A DNA stretch of 64,000 nt from an uncultured Pseudomonadales bacterium (lineage in GTDB: Bacteria > Pseudomonadota > Gammaproteobacteria > Pseudomonadales > Azotimanducaceae): NCBI GenBank assembly GCA_958295875.1, contig OY282379.1, forward strand, positions 3,253,046-3,317,045, written 5' to 3'. Position numbers and translations under genes: made by a program. Below are positions 11,691 through 22,776 of the stretch, piece after piece. The notes under the pieces were generated by a model. It was not told the origin of the DNA, searched no databases, and saw only the letters and a list, made by a program, of their open reading frames with translations. Each line of letters opens with the position of its first letter. Positions within the stretch are counted from its first letter, which is position 1.

Positions 11691-12386
11691 ATGCGTCCAG
11701 CGCCTCCGCTCACCCTCGTCATCACCAACAAGAACTACTCCTCGTGGTCTTTGCGCGCGTGGCTCGCCATGACCGAAGCGGGCATCGCGTTCACCGAATG
11801 CATGGTGAAGCTCCACTCCGCGGATTGGGCGGACAACATCGCCACGCTGTCGCCGACTAAGCTGGTGCCGGTGCTCTGGGAGGGCGAGCCGGGCAGGGGC
11901 TGCGCCACCTTCGATACCATCGCCATCGTTGAGCGCTTGCACGAACTGCACCCCAACGCCGGCCTCTGGCCCGCCGACGCGGCGGCCCGCACCCGCGCCC
12001 GCTCCTTGGTGGCAGATTTCCACGCCGGCTGCCAAGCGCTGCGCGAGGCCATGCCCATGAACATCAGGAGTTCTCATCCGGGCAAGGGCATGACGCCGGC
12101 GGTGCGCGCCGACATCGAGCGCCTCACTGCGCTTTGGCGCGCCACGCGGGCGCAATTCGGCGCCGGCGGGCCGTTCCTGTTTGGCAGCGCCTACTCGGCG
12201 GCGGACGCCTACTTCACGCCGGTGGCCTCGCGGTTCGCCACCTATGGGGTGGAACTGGACGCAGACACCCGCGCTTACCAGCAGGCGTTGCTGGCCACGC
12301 CGGCCATGCGCGCTTGGGCCGCGGCGGCGCTCCAAGAAACAGAGTTCGTGCCCGAGGACGAGCCGTACGCGACTGCGCCTGACTAA
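11691..12386 (+). CDS. glutathione S-transferase family protein
   Basis: Predicted soluble GST with an N-terminal thioredoxin fold (TLVITNKNYSSWSLRAWLAM) and an all-helical C-terminal domain. The N-terminal Ser within NYSSWSLR is the likely glutathione-activating residue. The segment TLSPTKLVPVLWEG contains the conserved cis-Pro region. I start at ATG 11691 (231 residues). An in-frame ATG at 11652 would add 13 residues without GST character. The substrate cannot be inferred from sequence or neighbours. Confidence 0.85.
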   Translation: MRPAPPLTLVITNKNYSSWSLRAWLAMTEAGIAFTECMVKLHSADWADNIATLSPTKLVPVLWEGEPGRGCATFDTIAIVERLHELHPNAGLWPADAAARTRARSLVADFHAGCQALREAMPMNIRSSHPGKGMTPAVRADIERLTALWRATRAQFGAGGPFLFGSAYSAADAYFTPVASRFATYGVELDADTRAYQQALLATPAMRAWAAAALQETEFVPEDEPYATAPD

Positions 12387-12520
12387 ACGGTCGCGCACCT
12401 CTCTCGCGCTGCGCCGGGTCAACGGGTGAGCCAGCCGGCTCCCGCGCCATCACCCGGCCTCGCCGCGCTTCTCATCAAGGGCTTGCGCGGCCACCTAGCA
12501 GCAGAGGACAATGCCGCCAT

Positions 12521-13336
12521 ATGCCAAGCCAACCGCTGGGAACACCGGGCATCGCCAAACCATGCGGCGCGGGCGCGCCGGAGCGGGATGCCCTCGCCGC
12601 CCTCTCAGATTGGTTCGCGCAGGACTCTGGGCAGGCGCTCCTGCGGCGCGAAGCGGAACTCATCCGCGAACGCGTGCGCCGCTTTCATGGCGACTCGATG
12701 TTGTGGCTGGGTCCGGTGGAACAGGCCGTGGCAGCCACCTCACGGTGCATGGTGCGCATGCGCTTGCATGGCGCCCCGGCCGCGCCGGCGAGCCCTTTGG
12801 GGGACGTGTCGGCGTGCGTTGTGGCGCCGGCGTCGCTGCCCATCGCTTCGCATAGCGTGGATGGCGTCGTGGTGCATCATGGCTTGGAGTACGCGCGCGA
12901 CCCGCGGGCGGCCATCCGCGAGGTGGCGCGGGTCATCCGCCCAGGGGGGCGCTTGTTGGTGTGCTGCTTCAACCCCTTGTCGCTTTGGCGTCTCGGCCCC
13001 CTGCATGGGCGCGTGCGCCCGGTGACGGCATGGCGCTTGAGCGACTGGCTGGCCGTGCTCGGCTTCCGCGACAGCCAAACGCGATACCTGAACTACCGCG
13101 CCACCTTGAACCTCAAGCTCACGCATCCGCGTTGGAAGCGCCTGAGCGATTGGTTGGAACGCAAACAAGCGCCGGTCGGCGGCGCGTACATGACCTTCGC
13201 CATCAAGGAAGCGTTCGGCGCCACCACCCAAGGCCAAGAAGTGGCTGCGCGCACAGCGCCGATGCCGGCACTGTCCGTGCCCGGCGCGGCCAAGCTGGTG
13301 GCGTTCAGTCCACGGTCCACGCATGGCGGCCGCTGA
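12521..13336 (+). CDS. YafS-like class I SAM-dependent methyltransferase
   Basis: Related by context and sequence to E. coli YafS, which also neighbours rnhA and dnaQ. The methyltransferase_11-like core is visible at about residues 100-155: SVDGVVVHHGLEYARDP (motif II/III) and EVARVIRPGGRLLVCCFNP (motif IV/V). The glycine-rich SAM-binding motif I is degenerate, reading MLWLGPVEQA near residue 60. It is 271 residues long. Its substrate is unknown. It lies 15 bases upstream of rnhA and is probably co-transcribed. Confidence 0.75.
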   Translation: MPSQPLGTPGIAKPCGAGAPERDALAALSDWFAQDSGQALLRREAELIRERVRRFHGDSMLWLGPVEQAVAATSRCMVRMRLHGAPAAPASPLGDVSACVVAPASLPIASHSVDGVVVHHGLEYARDPRAAIREVARVIRPGGRLLVCCFNPLSLWRLGPLHGRVRPVTAWRLSDWLAVLGFRDSQTRYLNYRATLNLKLTHPRWKRLSDWLERKQAPVGGAYMTFAIKEAFGATTQGQEVAARTAPMPALSVPGAAKLVAFSPRSTHGGR

Positions 13337-13351
13337 GCCGACGCCGGCGCG

Positions 13352-13825
13352 TTGACCGCCCAAGTGGTAGACATCTTCACGGATGGCGCCTGCCGCGGGA
13401 ACCCAGGCCCGGGCGGCTGGGCAGCACTCCTCAAGCGCGGCGGAGAAGAGCAGCGCCTGCAGGGGGCGGAGCCGCTCACCACCAACAATCGCATGGAGTT
13501 GATGGCCGCGATCGAGGCGTTGGCCGCGCTGGAAGGCCCGTGCCGGGCGCGCCTCACCACGGACTCTGAGTACGTGCGCCAAGGCATCACCCGCTGGATG
13601 AGCCGCTGGAAGGCGAATGGCTGGCTCACCGCGGCGCGCCAACCCGTGAAGAACCGCGACCTGTGGGAGCGCCTCGACGAACTCGCAGGGCGCCACCACA
13701 TCGAGTGGCTGTGGGTGAAGGGACACAGCGGCCACATTGAGAACGAAGCGGTGGACACCGCCGCCAACGCGGCCATTGACGCGATGCTGAACGATGCGGC
13801 AGCCGCCGGCGGCGGGTGTGCATGA
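13352..13825 (+). CDS. rnhA: ribonuclease HI
   Basis: Degrades RNA in RNA-DNA hybrids. The carboxylate active site is complete: Asp in [13 protein letters not shown] (near residue 11), Glu in NNRMELMAA (near 49), Asp in LTTDSEYV (near 71) and Asp in [10 protein letters not shown] (near 135). The KGHSGH loop supplies the conserved His. A TTG start at 13352 gives 157 residues and fits the family N-terminus. The stop overlaps the dnaQ start in an ATGA arrangement, as in other gammaproteobacteria. Confidence 0.95.
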   Translation: MTAQVVDIFTDGACRGNPGPGGWAALLKRGGEEQRLQGAEPLTTNNRMELMAAIEALAALEGPCRARLTTDSEYVRQGITRWMSRWKANGWLTAARQPVKNRDLWERLDELAGRHHIEWLWVKGHSGHIENEAVDTAANAAIDAMLNDAAAAGGGCA

Positions 13826-14535
13826 GGCAAGTCGTCCTCGACACGGAGACCACTGGCCTTGAGCCCGAGCGCGGTCATCGCGTGCTGGAGATCGGGGCTG
13901 TGGAGGTGATCGACCGACGGCCCACCGGCGAACACTTCCACCGCTACATCCATCCCCAACGCGACATTGACGACGCGGCCGTCGAGGTGCATGGGCTGAC
14001 GTTGGAGTACTTGGGCGACAAGCCGAAGTTCGAGGAGGTGGCCCGCGAGTTCCTGGACTTCGTGCGCGACGCGGAAGTCATCATTCACAACGCGCCCTTT
14101 GACGTGTCGTTCATCGACTACGAACTGTCGCTGTTGCCGGACGCGCCGAAACAGATCACCGACATCTGCAAAGTGACGGATTCGTTGGCCTTGGCGCGGC
14201 ACAAGCACCCAGGGCAACGGAACAACCTCGATGCCCTGTGCCGTCGCTACGAGGTGGACAACTCGCAGCGCGAGTTGCACGGCGCCTTGCTCGATGCGGA
14301 GATCTTGGCGGACGTTTACTTGGCCATGACGGGCGGCCAGGCATCGCTCTTTGCTTCAGACGCGCCGGGACAGGATGCCACCGCGGAGGAGTTCCAGTTG
14401 CCGGCGGACCGTCCGGCGCTCGTCATCGTGCGTGCCACCGAGGCCGAACGCGCCGCGCACGAAGCGCGGCTCGACAGCTTGGATGAGCAGTGCGAGGGCG
14501 GCAGCGTGTGGCGCCGGCTCGCCCGCGCCAGCTAG
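13822..14535 (+). CDS. dnaQ: DNA polymerase III epsilon subunit (3'-5' proofreading exonuclease)
   Basis: Proofreading exonuclease of the replicase core. DEDDh-type motifs are visible: Exo[13 protein letters not shown] near the N-terminus, Exo[13 protein letters not shown] in the middle, and ExoIII with the histidine variant [16 protein letters not shown]. The C-terminal extension would carry the polymerase-binding region. ATG 13822 overlaps the rnhA stop (ATGA). An in-frame GTG at 13816 is two codons upstream. It is 237 residues long, close to E. coli DnaQ. Confidence 0.95.
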   Translation: MRQVVLDTETTGLEPERGHRVLEIGAVEVIDRRPTGEHFHRYIHPQRDIDDAAVEVHGLTLEYLGDKPKFEEVAREFLDFVRDAEVIIHNAPFDVSFIDYELSLLPDAPKQITDICKVTDSLALARHKHPGQRNNLDALCRRYEVDNSQRELHGALLDAEILADVYLAMTGGQASLFASDAPGQDATAEEFQLPADRPALVIVRATEAERAAHEARLDSLDEQCEGGSVWRRLARAS

Positions 14536-14559
14536 CAACGGCGAAGGGAGGAAAGCGCC

Positions 14560-15417
14560 TTGTCGTATCACTGGCCGATTGAACCAGACCCGTTCGAGTC
14601 CTTGACGAGCGCCCCCGCGGCCGCCGATGGCGACGATGCGCTCTACTTCGCCTACATCGACGATGAGATTCTCTGCGTCAGCGAAGGGGGCGTGCCGCGG
14701 CCAGTCACCCGGGACGAGTTCCGGTGGCTGGATGTGGAAGTCTCTTGGAAGCACTTCCTGGGGCGCTGGCAGGGGCGCTCTTGCTACGCGCTGGCCATCA
14801 CCGGCGCCGTGCCCCAAGGCTTCGCCCGGGTGGGGTTAAGGGCTTGGCTTGGCCGCGTGGAGCCGGCGTTCTTCTATCTGGCCGGCCGCGCCAAGCAGAT
14901 CGTTGAATGGCGCCGCGACCACCGCCACTGCGGGCGCTGTGGCGCCCCCATGAGCGAGCACGATGTGGATCGCGCCATGCACTGCGAAGGCTGCGGCCTG
15001 ACGAGCTACCCGCGCATTTCGCCCAGCATCATCGTGCTGGTGCGCAACGGCGAGGAGATGCTGCTGGCGCGCAACGCCCGCTGGCCGACGGGCATGTTCA
15101 GCACGCTGGCTGGCTTCGTCGAGCCGGGCGAGTCCATCGAACAGACGGTGCATCGCGAGGTGCGCGAAGAGGTCGGCATCGCGGTCACCAATCTGCGGTA
15201 CCTCGGCAGCCAGTCGTGGCCGTTTCCGAACTCGTTGATGCTCGGTTTCCATGCAGATTACGCGGGGGGAGAGATCGTGTGCGCGGACGACGAAATCTCC
15301 GAAGCGCACTGGTTCCATTACAGCCGCCCGCCGAACGTGCCGCCGAGCACCGCGATCTCCGGTTGGCTGATCGATGCGTTCGTGAACGAGGCGCAGAGCG
15401 CTGCCGCGCCGGGCTGA
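14560..15417 (+). CDS. nudC: NAD(+)/NADH pyrophosphatase NudC (Nudix, possible RNA NAD-decapping)
   Basis: Nudix hydrolase that splits NAD(H) and, in known members, removes NAD caps from RNA. The zinc ribbon has two CxxC pairs, CGRC and CEGC, near residues 125-147. The Nudix box runs GFVEPGESIEQTVHREVR followed by EEVGI. The family-specific motif after the box reads SQSWPFPNS where most members have SQPWPFPxS. A TTG start at 14560 is supported by GGGAGG at 14546-14551. It is 285 residues long and follows dnaQ by 24 bases. Confidence 0.94.
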   Translation: MSYHWPIEPDPFESLTSAPAAADGDDALYFAYIDDEILCVSEGGVPRPVTRDEFRWLDVEVSWKHFLGRWQGRSCYALAITGAVPQGFARVGLRAWLGRVEPAFFYLAGRAKQIVEWRRDHRHCGRCGAPMSEHDVDRAMHCEGCGLTSYPRISPSIIVLVRNGEEMLLARNARWPTGMFSTLAGFVEPGESIEQTVHREVREEVGIAVTNLRYLGSQSWPFPNSLMLGFHADYAGGEIVCADDEISEAHWFHYSRPPNVPPSTAISGWLIDAFVNEAQSAAAPG

Positions 15418-15506
15418 CGCCAGTGGCCGCAAGCGGCGCTTGAGCAAGGCGCCAAGCGGCTGCGGCAACTGAAGCTAGCGCACCGCCCGGTGCGGTGTCC
15501 GAGCCG

Positions 15507-15857
15507 CTAGGGCGGGGCGGCCATTGCAGCGCCGCCGAACGCGGCCATCAGCGGGAAGGTGAGGGTGAGGTGGCCGTCGGCGCGGAACTTGCCCGCCATG
15601 AACGCCGCGAACAAGTCGCCATCGCCGCCGAGGAGGGCAAGCGCCGTCTCCGGGCAATCGAAGCGAAACGTGGCTTCGGCAGTAAGGCTGTCGTCGAAAC
15701 GGACGCCAGCGTCCGAGACGGAACACACCAAGGGCGCCAAGTCGCCGATGGCGAGGGCCACGCGCACGTCACAGCCCCCGGCGACCCCGGCGCGGCTACG
15801 CGCGGCAAGGGCGTCGCGCAAGCGAGCGCGCGTTTGCGCTGCGTTATCGCCTGTCAT
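15507..15857 (-). CDS. SCP2-like sterol-binding domain protein
   Basis: Small soluble protein of 116 residues. Its C-terminal half, FAAFMAGKFRADGHLTLTFP, matches the SCP2 signature in which a Gly-Lys strand is followed by a hydrophobic lipid-cavity strand. Members include lipid carriers and accessory proteins such as UbiJ/UbiT-like factors. No specific partner is visible here. The gene is convergent with nudC and divergent from sohB. ATG 15857 is preferred over an in-frame start six codons upstream. Confidence 0.6.
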   Translation of the reverse strand: MTGDNAAQTRARLRDALAARSRAGVAGGCDVRVALAIGDLAPLVCSVSDAGVRFDDSLTAEATFRFDCPETALALLGGDGDLFAAFMAGKFRADGHLTLTFPLMAAFGGAAMAAPP

Positions 15858-15978
15858 GGGCTGTCCGCCTCTCACCTCTCCGCCTTGCGCCGTGTGGTAG
15901 ATTACCGCGCTTCGCCGTGTCTGCCCGCCTTTCCGTCTTTCGCGCCCTTCCTCGTGCGGCGCGGCGGGCCATCTTGGG

Positions 15979-16998
15979 ATGCTGATGGATTACCTGTTCG
16001 ATTATTTGGGCTTTCTCGCCAAGACGGTGACCGTCCTCGCCGCCGGCTTGGTGCTGCTCGGCGCCGCGGCGGCGCGCCGGCACCGACGCCCAGCCCCGCA
16101 CATCGAGGTGATTTGCTTGAACGACCGGCTGCGTGAGCTGCGCAACGCGCTGCAGCAAGCGATTTCGGCGCCAGCGCAATTCAAGAAGCGGCTCAAGCAG
16201 GAGAACAAGCAGGCGGAACGCGAGCTGAAGGCCGGCGACGACAAGCCGCGCATTTTCGTCGTCAATTTCAAAGGCGACATCGAGGCGTCCGCGCTGTTGA
16301 ATCTACGCAATGAAATCACCGCCATTCTCACCAGCGCCAAGGATGGCGACGAGGTGTTGGTGCGCATCGAGAGCGGCGGCGGGCTGGTGCATGCCTACGG
16401 CCTCGGCGCGTCGCAGCTGGCGCGCATCAAGAGCAAGGGCATCCGCTTGGTGGCGGCCATCGACAAGGTGGCGGCGAGTGGCGGCTACCTCATGGCAGCG
16501 GTGGCAGACCGCATTCTCGCCGCGCCGTTCGCGGTGGTCGGCTCCATCGGCGTTGCCGCGCAGCTGCCGAATTTGCATCGCTTGCTGAAAAAGCACGATG
16601 TGGACTTCGAAGTGCTCACCGCCGGCGAGCACAAGCGCACGCTCACGGTGTTTGGGGAAAACACGGAAGCGGGGCGGGAGAAGTTCTTGGAGGAGTTGGA
16701 GGATGTCCATGCCCTCTTCAAGCAGTTCGTTGGCGACAATCGCCCGGAACTGGATGTCGCCGCGGTGGCGACCGGGGAGAGCTGGTACGGGCAACGCGCC
16801 ATCGACCGCAACTTGGTGGATGAGGTGAGCACCTCGGACGAGTACCTGATGGCGGCTTGCGACGACAAGAACGTGTTCGAGGTGTCGTGGATTGAGCCCA
16901 AGAAGCCGATGGAGCGCATCGTCGAACGAATGGCCGAATCAGCGATTTTGCGGCGTGCGCTAGGCTGGCTGTCAGGCGGCGCGCGCGGCGTCGGCTAG
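15979..16998 (+). CDS. sohB: inner-membrane protease SohB (S49 family)
   Basis: Predicted membrane-anchored periplasmic serine protease related to signal peptide peptidase SppA. An N-terminal transmembrane helix (about residues 10-32) is followed by a charged linker and the S49 domain. The nucleophile is Ser167 in VAASGGYLMAA, and the general base is likely Lys219 in AGEHKRTLT. The 339-residue length matches E. coli SohB. The true start could be ATG 15979 or the ATG two codons in. Confidence 0.92.
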   Translation: MLMDYLFDYLGFLAKTVTVLAAGLVLLGAAAARRHRRPAPHIEVICLNDRLRELRNALQQAISAPAQFKKRLKQENKQAERELKAGDDKPRIFVVNFKGDIEASALLNLRNEITAILTSAKDGDEVLVRIESGGGLVHAYGLGASQLARIKSKGIRLVAAIDKVAASGGYLMAAVADRILAAPFAVVGSIGVAAQLPNLHRLLKKHDVDFEVLTAGEHKRTLTVFGENTEAGREKFLEELEDVHALFKQFVGDNRPELDVAAVATGESWYGQRAIDRNLVDEVSTSDEYLMAACDDKNVFEVSWIEPKKPMERIVERMAESAILRRALGWLSGGARGVG

Positions 16999-17028
16999 AG
17001 GCCCACACAGCAGAGGCCGCACAGGCCG

Positions 17029-17056
17029 CACACAGGGTAAGGCACACAGGGTAAGG
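17029..17056 (+). repeat. 14-bp perfect tandem repeat upstream of the AcuI/YhdH gene
   Basis: CACACAGGGTAAGG occurs twice in tandem (17029-17042 and 17043-17056). The last bases of the second copy contribute to the AAGGAG ribosome-binding site used by the gene starting at 17067. It is probably a replication-slippage duplication. Confidence 0.8.
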
Positions 17057-17066
17057 AGAGAAGTAG

Positions 17067-18062
17067 ATGAGCGTCTTCAGGGCATTCTTGGTGGAGAAGG
17101 ACGCGGCCGGCGGCTTCCAACGCGCTGTCGTCGAGCGCGACGACAGTGACCTGCCGGCCGGCGAACTGCTCGTGGAGGTGCGTTACTCCTCGCTCAACTA
17201 CAAGGATGGCCTCTCGGCGAGCGGCAGCCCCGGCGTCACCCGCAACTATCCACACACCCCAGGCATTGACGCCGCCGGCGTGGTGCTGCAATCCGCTGAT
17301 GCAGCGTTCAAGCCGGGCGATGAGGTCATCGCCATCGGCTTCGACCTTGGCATGAACACGCCCGGCGGCTTCGGCCAGCGCATCCGCATTCCCGCGGGCT
17401 GGGCCGTGCCATTGCCGAGCGGCTTAAGCCTTGAAGACAGCATGATCCTCGGCACCGCCGGCTTCACCGCAGCGCTGTGCGTGGACAAGCTGGAAGGCGC
17501 TGGAATGAAGCAGGACGGCGGCCCCGTGCTGGTGACCGGCGCCACCGGCGGGGTGGGCTCCGTGGCCGTCAAGCTCTTGAGCCAGCTTGGCTACGAGGTG
17601 CATGCCGTCACCGGCAAGGAGAGCCAGCACGGCTTCCTGCGCGGCTTGGGCGCGAGCGAGGTGCTGTCGCGGGAAGCGGCGTTGGAAGGCGCCGGCAAGC
17701 CGCTCTTGCGCGAGACGTGGGGCGGCGTGGTGGACACCGTTGGCGGCGACATGTTGTTCAACGGCGTGAAGTCGCTGAAATACGGGGCGAGCCTCGCCGC
17801 CTGTGGGCTGGTCGCCTCGCCGGCATTCTCCGCCACCGTGCTACCTTTCATCCTGCGGCATGTGAACTTGCTCGGCGTGGACTCGGTACAGTTGCCGCTG
17901 GCCGCCAAGCGCGACATCTGGGGCAAGCTCGCTGGCGCCTGGAAGCTCAGCGGCTTGGCCGAACTGAAGCGCAGCCTGACGCTGGACAGCCTGTCGGGCG
18001 CCATCGACGAGATTCTCGCCGGCCAAATGGTCGGGCGGGGCGTAGTGGACCTCTCCGCCTAA
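17067..18062 (+). CDS. acuI: acrylyl-CoA reductase AcuI/YhdH family (NADPH-dependent MDR)
   Basis: Medium-chain dehydrogenase/reductase, zinc-free, of the YhdH/AcuI group that reduces acryloyl-CoA to propionyl-CoA. The N-terminal catalytic fold contains YSSLNYKDGLSASGSPGV, typical of this group. The Rossmann NADPH site reads VLVTGATGGVGSVAVKLL near residues 153-170. At 331 residues it is standard length. AAGGAG at 17053-17058 sets the start. In marine bacteria AcuI detoxifies acrylate from DMSP breakdown, but no DMSP lyase gene is seen here. Confidence 0.88.
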   Translation: MSVFRAFLVEKDAAGGFQRAVVERDDSDLPAGELLVEVRYSSLNYKDGLSASGSPGVTRNYPHTPGIDAAGVVLQSADAAFKPGDEVIAIGFDLGMNTPGGFGQRIRIPAGWAVPLPSGLSLEDSMILGTAGFTAALCVDKLEGAGMKQDGGPVLVTGATGGVGSVAVKLLSQLGYEVHAVTGKESQHGFLRGLGASEVLSREAALEGAGKPLLRETWGGVVDTVGGDMLFNGVKSLKYGASLAACGLVASPAFSATVLPFILRHVNLLGVDSVQLPLAAKRDIWGKLAGAWKLSGLAELKRSLTLDSLSGAIDEILAGQMVGRGVVDLSA

Positions 18063-18113
18063 GCGGCGAATCGCAACGCGAGCACGTCCGGGAACGGCGC
18101 CGCGCCGGGCACG

Positions 18114-19283
18114 TCAATCCCGCCGCAGCGCCGCCGCCACCGCGATGGGGCTCGGATACCTGAAGATCACCAGGTAGATCGACGCCACCAGCGTGATGAC
18201 TGTCGCCCCTTGCAGAACGTGGGCCGCGGCGGCATCCAACAACCCGCCATGCATGGCCACCGCGGTCACCAGCAACGAGAACTCACTTGCTTGGCCGAGG
18301 CGGCAGCCGACTTCCCAAGCCGTCTCGCGGGTCTCGCCCTGCCATGCCAGCAGGAAGCGAAACGTGAGCGGCTTGATCGCCAGCAGCAAGCCGCCGAGCA
18401 CGAGGGCGGGCGCCATCACCTCAAGCAGCAATGTCGGGTTGATGGCGGCGCCGACGGAGAAGAAGAACAGGATGAGGAAGAAATCCCGCAGCGGGCGCAG
18501 CATTTCAGTGATGTATTGGGCGATGGGCGAGTTGGCCAGCGACACCCCGGCAATGATGGCGCCCACCTCAAACGACATGCCCGCCAAGTGGGCGACGCTT
18601 GCCACCGAAAGGCACCAGCCCACGGCAAGCAGGAAGATGAACTCGCCGAACACATCGAACCGCTTGAGCAGCGGAATCACCACGAACTTGACGCCGGCGA
18701 ACGCGGCGGCGCCGACCGCCGGCAGGGCGATGGCCGCTTGCCCCAGATTGGCGAGGGAATTGCCGGCGCCTGGCGCAAAGCCCGCCAACAGGATGAGCGC
18801 GACGATGGCGATCAGGTCTTGAATCAGCAGCAGGCTGATGACCACCTCGCCCGTGTGGCGGTGGTGCAGCACCGTGGTGGGCAAGAGCTTGATGCCGACG
18901 ATGGTGCTGGAGAACATGCTGGCGATGCCGGCGATCAACGCCACTTGCGTGGAGAAGCCAAAGCCCTTGAGCGCGACGAAGCCTAGGGCGAAGAACGCGG
19001 CGGAACTGGCCAGCGCCGTGACGATGGAGGCCCCCGCCATGTTCTTCAGTTTGCTTGGCGGCAAATCCAAGCCGAGTAGAAACAACAGGAAGATGATGCC
19101 GATTTCGCCAATGTCTTGAATGAACGCCGCGTCTGGAATCCACCCCAAGGCATGTGGCCCCAGCACCACGCCAATGCCGATGTAGGCCACGAGCAGGGGC
19201 TGGCGCGTGTAGAGCGCGGCCGTCGCCAACACCGTGGCACCGGCGAAGATTAGGAAAAACGATTCAATGACGCCGATTTGCAT
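18114..19283 (-). CDS. CPA2-family cation:proton antiporter (membrane domain only)
   Basis: Integral membrane transporter with about 12 hydrophobic segments and the Na+/H+ exchanger motifs of the KefB/KefC type: VAYIGIGVVLGP near residue 35, GLDLPPSKL near 70, LLIQDLIAI near 160 and FLILFFFSVGAAI near 275. At 389 residues it lacks the C-terminal RCK/TrkA-N nucleotide-binding domain of Kef proteins. It is therefore probably an ungated exchanger or relies on a partner. It is divergent from no close neighbour and convergent with the reductase gene. Confidence 0.87.
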   Translation of the reverse strand: MQIGVIESFFLIFAGATVLATAALYTRQPLLVAYIGIGVVLGPHALGWIPDAAFIQDIGEIGIIFLLFLLGLDLPPSKLKNMAGASIVTALASSAAFFALGFVALKGFGFSTQVALIAGIASMFSSTIVGIKLLPTTVLHHRHTGEVVISLLLIQDLIAIVALILLAGFAPGAGNSLANLGQAAIALPAVGAAAFAGVKFVVIPLLKRFDVFGEFIFLLAVGWCLSVASVAHLAGMSFEVGAIIAGVSLANSPIAQYITEMLRPLRDFFLILFFFSVGAAINPTLLLEVMAPALVLGGLLLAIKPLTFRFLLAWQGETRETAWEVGCRLGQASEFSLLVTAVAMHGGLLDAAAAHVLQGATVITLVASIYLVIFRYPSPIAVAAALRRD

Positions 19284-19331
19284 GGCGAGGCACGGTGAGC
19301 CGCGGCGGCGCGAGCCGTGCGCCGATGGGCG

Positions 19332-19827
19332 TCAGCCTACCCCTTCGGCGGCGTCTCGCGCCAGCCGCCGAAACGCCGGCAGCGGCACCGTCGCAGACGC
19401 TTGGTAGTGGCCGGTGATGGCGCCCACGGCTTCAATGGCGGCATGCGCCGCGCGGTCATCCGCCAGCACGAACGCATCGAAGCCGCAGCGGTGCAGGTAA
19501 GGCGCGAGGTCGGGGAGGATGTCGCCGAAGGCGCGCAACTCGCCGCCAAAGCCATAGCGCGTGCGCAGGAGCGCCCCCAATGACAGGCCGCGTCCGTCGG
19601 CGAACGCGGGGATGTGTATCGCGAGCAAGGGCAGGGCGGCGAGGGCTGCCGCGTTCGCCTCGGGGTCCGCATCGCCGGCCAGCCACACGCCGATGTCCGT
19701 TCGCGCCTTGAGGGCGGCGCTACCCTCCAGCCATGCGGCCAACGGCAGAATCGCGCGCGCCGGCACATGGGCGTTCGCCTCCGGCGCCTCCAAGAGCGTC
19801 CAGTCGTCACGGGCAACGCCCAGGTTC

Positions 19828-19844
<17 letters not shown>
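19332..19844 (-). CDS. DUF934 family protein, sulfite-reductase associated
   Basis: Protein of 170 residues belonging to the DUF934 family, which is regularly encoded just downstream of cysI in proteobacteria (as in Pseudomonas). Start ATG 19844 overlaps the 3' end of the sulfite reductase gene by 17 bases, so the two are translationally linked. The conserved core DIGVWLAGDADPE and the DILPDLAPYLHRCGFDAFVL stretch are visible. Its molecular role is unknown. An accessory role in assimilatory sulfate reduction is inferred from position only. Confidence 0.8.
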
Positions 19845-21486
<1,642 letters not shown>

Positions 21487-21633
21487 GGCTGCCTCAATGC
21501 CGCGCGCAACTTAGCAGGTCATCCGCGCTGCCGGAACGAGTTGTTTGCTCTATGCATGGAACCACGCTTGGCGCCGGGCGCGGGCGCTCATGGCCTCGCG
21601 CGGTGGACGGGCGCCAAGCCTTTGCCGGTTGGC

Positions 21634-22032
21634 CTATGCCGCCGAGCGGGTCGCAGCGATCACGCGAATCTCCACACGGGCGCCGGGCAGCGCCAGCGCG
21701 GTGATGCCGATGGCGGTCCATGCCGGCCAAGGCGCTTGCAGGAACTCGTCCTTCACCTTCATGAAGGCGCCCATGTGGCTGGGCAGGTCGACGTGATAGC
21801 TGGTGAGCTCCACGATGTCTTCGTAGCCGAGGCCGGCGGCGTCCAACACGCGGCCAATGGAGCGCCATGCGTTCCTGAACTCCTCTTTCGCATCCTCCGG
21901 CATCTTGCCGTCCGCGCCGGCGCCGATCTGGCCAGAGCACACCAACAGCCCGTTGGCGAGCACGCCGGGGGCGAAGTGGAAGTTGTCGTAGGTGTTCCGG
22001 TCTGCATCGGTGAGGACGACGTTGCATGGCAT
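21634..22032 (-). CDS. RidA/YjgF family protein
   Basis: Small trimeric-type protein of 132 residues. RidA proteins deaminate reactive enamine/imine intermediates from PLP enzymes. It has the family start (VVLTDADRNTYDNFHFAPGV), the GLLVCSGQIG segment and C-terminal PGARVEIRVIAA containing the conserved Arg. It diverges from archetypal RidA in the first 20 residues, so it may be a subfamily member with another substrate. It is divergently transcribed from nfuA. Confidence 0.85.
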   Translation of the reverse strand: MPCNVVLTDADRNTYDNFHFAPGVLANGLLVCSGQIGAGADGKMPEDAKEEFRNAWRSIGRVLDAAGLGYEDIVELTSYHVDLPSHMGAFMKVKDEFLQAPWPAWTAIGITALALPGARVEIRVIAATRSAA

Positions 22033-22172
22033 GGCGCGGCTCCGACGGTGGCAAAGGGCGGATGATACGCTGCCGGCGGCGTCGCATGGCCAGTGCGAGC
22101 GTGGCGGCGCCGCCTAGGCCGGCCAAAATGGAGTACGATGTCAACATCATGGTCAGGAATGGCGGAGCAGGC

Positions 22173-22751
22173 GTGGTCGACATCTCCGAAGCGGCGCAGG
22201 GCTACTTGCAGGAGCTCTTGGCCAAGCAAGAACCGGGTTGCGGCGTGCGCATCTTCGTGGCGCAGCCAGGCACGCCCCACGCGGAGACCTGCATCGCCTA
22301 CTGCCGTCCCGGCGAAGCCCACGAGGACGACGAGCCCGTGGACTATGGCAGCTTCACGGCTTATTTCGAGAAGCGCAGCGAGGCGTATCTCGTCGATGCC
22401 GCGGTGGACTTTCAGGAAGACCAGATGGGCGGCCAGCTCACCATCAAGGCGCCCAACGCCCGCACCCCGAACGTCGGCCCCGATTCGCCGCTGGAGGATC
22501 GGATCAACTATGTGCTCTACAACGAAATCAACCCCGGGCTAGCGGCCCACGGCGGCATGGTGACGCTGGTGGAGCTGGTGGACGGCGACACCGCGGTGCT
22601 GCAGTTCGGCGGCGGCTGCCAAGGCTGCGCCGCCGTGGACATCACGTTGAAGCAGGGGGTGGAACGGGCGCTGTTGGATCAACTGCCGGACCTCGTGGCC
22701 ATCAAGGACGCCACCGACCACACCGTCACCGAGCACGCCTACTACCGCTGA
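22173..22751 (+). CDS. nfuA: Fe/S biogenesis protein NfuA
   Basis: Iron-sulfur carrier with an N-terminal A-type-like (degenerate) domain and a C-terminal Nfu domain. The cluster-binding CxxC is visible in FGGGCQGCAAVDITLKQGVE near residue 150. I choose GTG 22173: GGCGGAG lies 5 bases upstream, and the product MVDISEAAQ aligns with E. coli MIRISDAAQ and has 192 residues. Longer in-frame starts (ATG 22128, 22149) add a non-conserved tail. It stands alone, with aroG convergent downstream. Confidence 0.92.
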   Translation: MVDISEAAQGYLQELLAKQEPGCGVRIFVAQPGTPHAETCIAYCRPGEAHEDDEPVDYGSFTAYFEKRSEAYLVDAAVDFQEDQMGGQLTIKAPNARTPNVGPDSPLEDRINYVLYNEINPGLAAHGGMVTLVELVDGDTAVLQFGGGCQGCAAVDITLKQGVERALLDQLPDLVAIKDATDHTVTEHAYYR

Positions 22752-22776
22752 CGCCGCGGAACGGGCCGCTTGGTGC

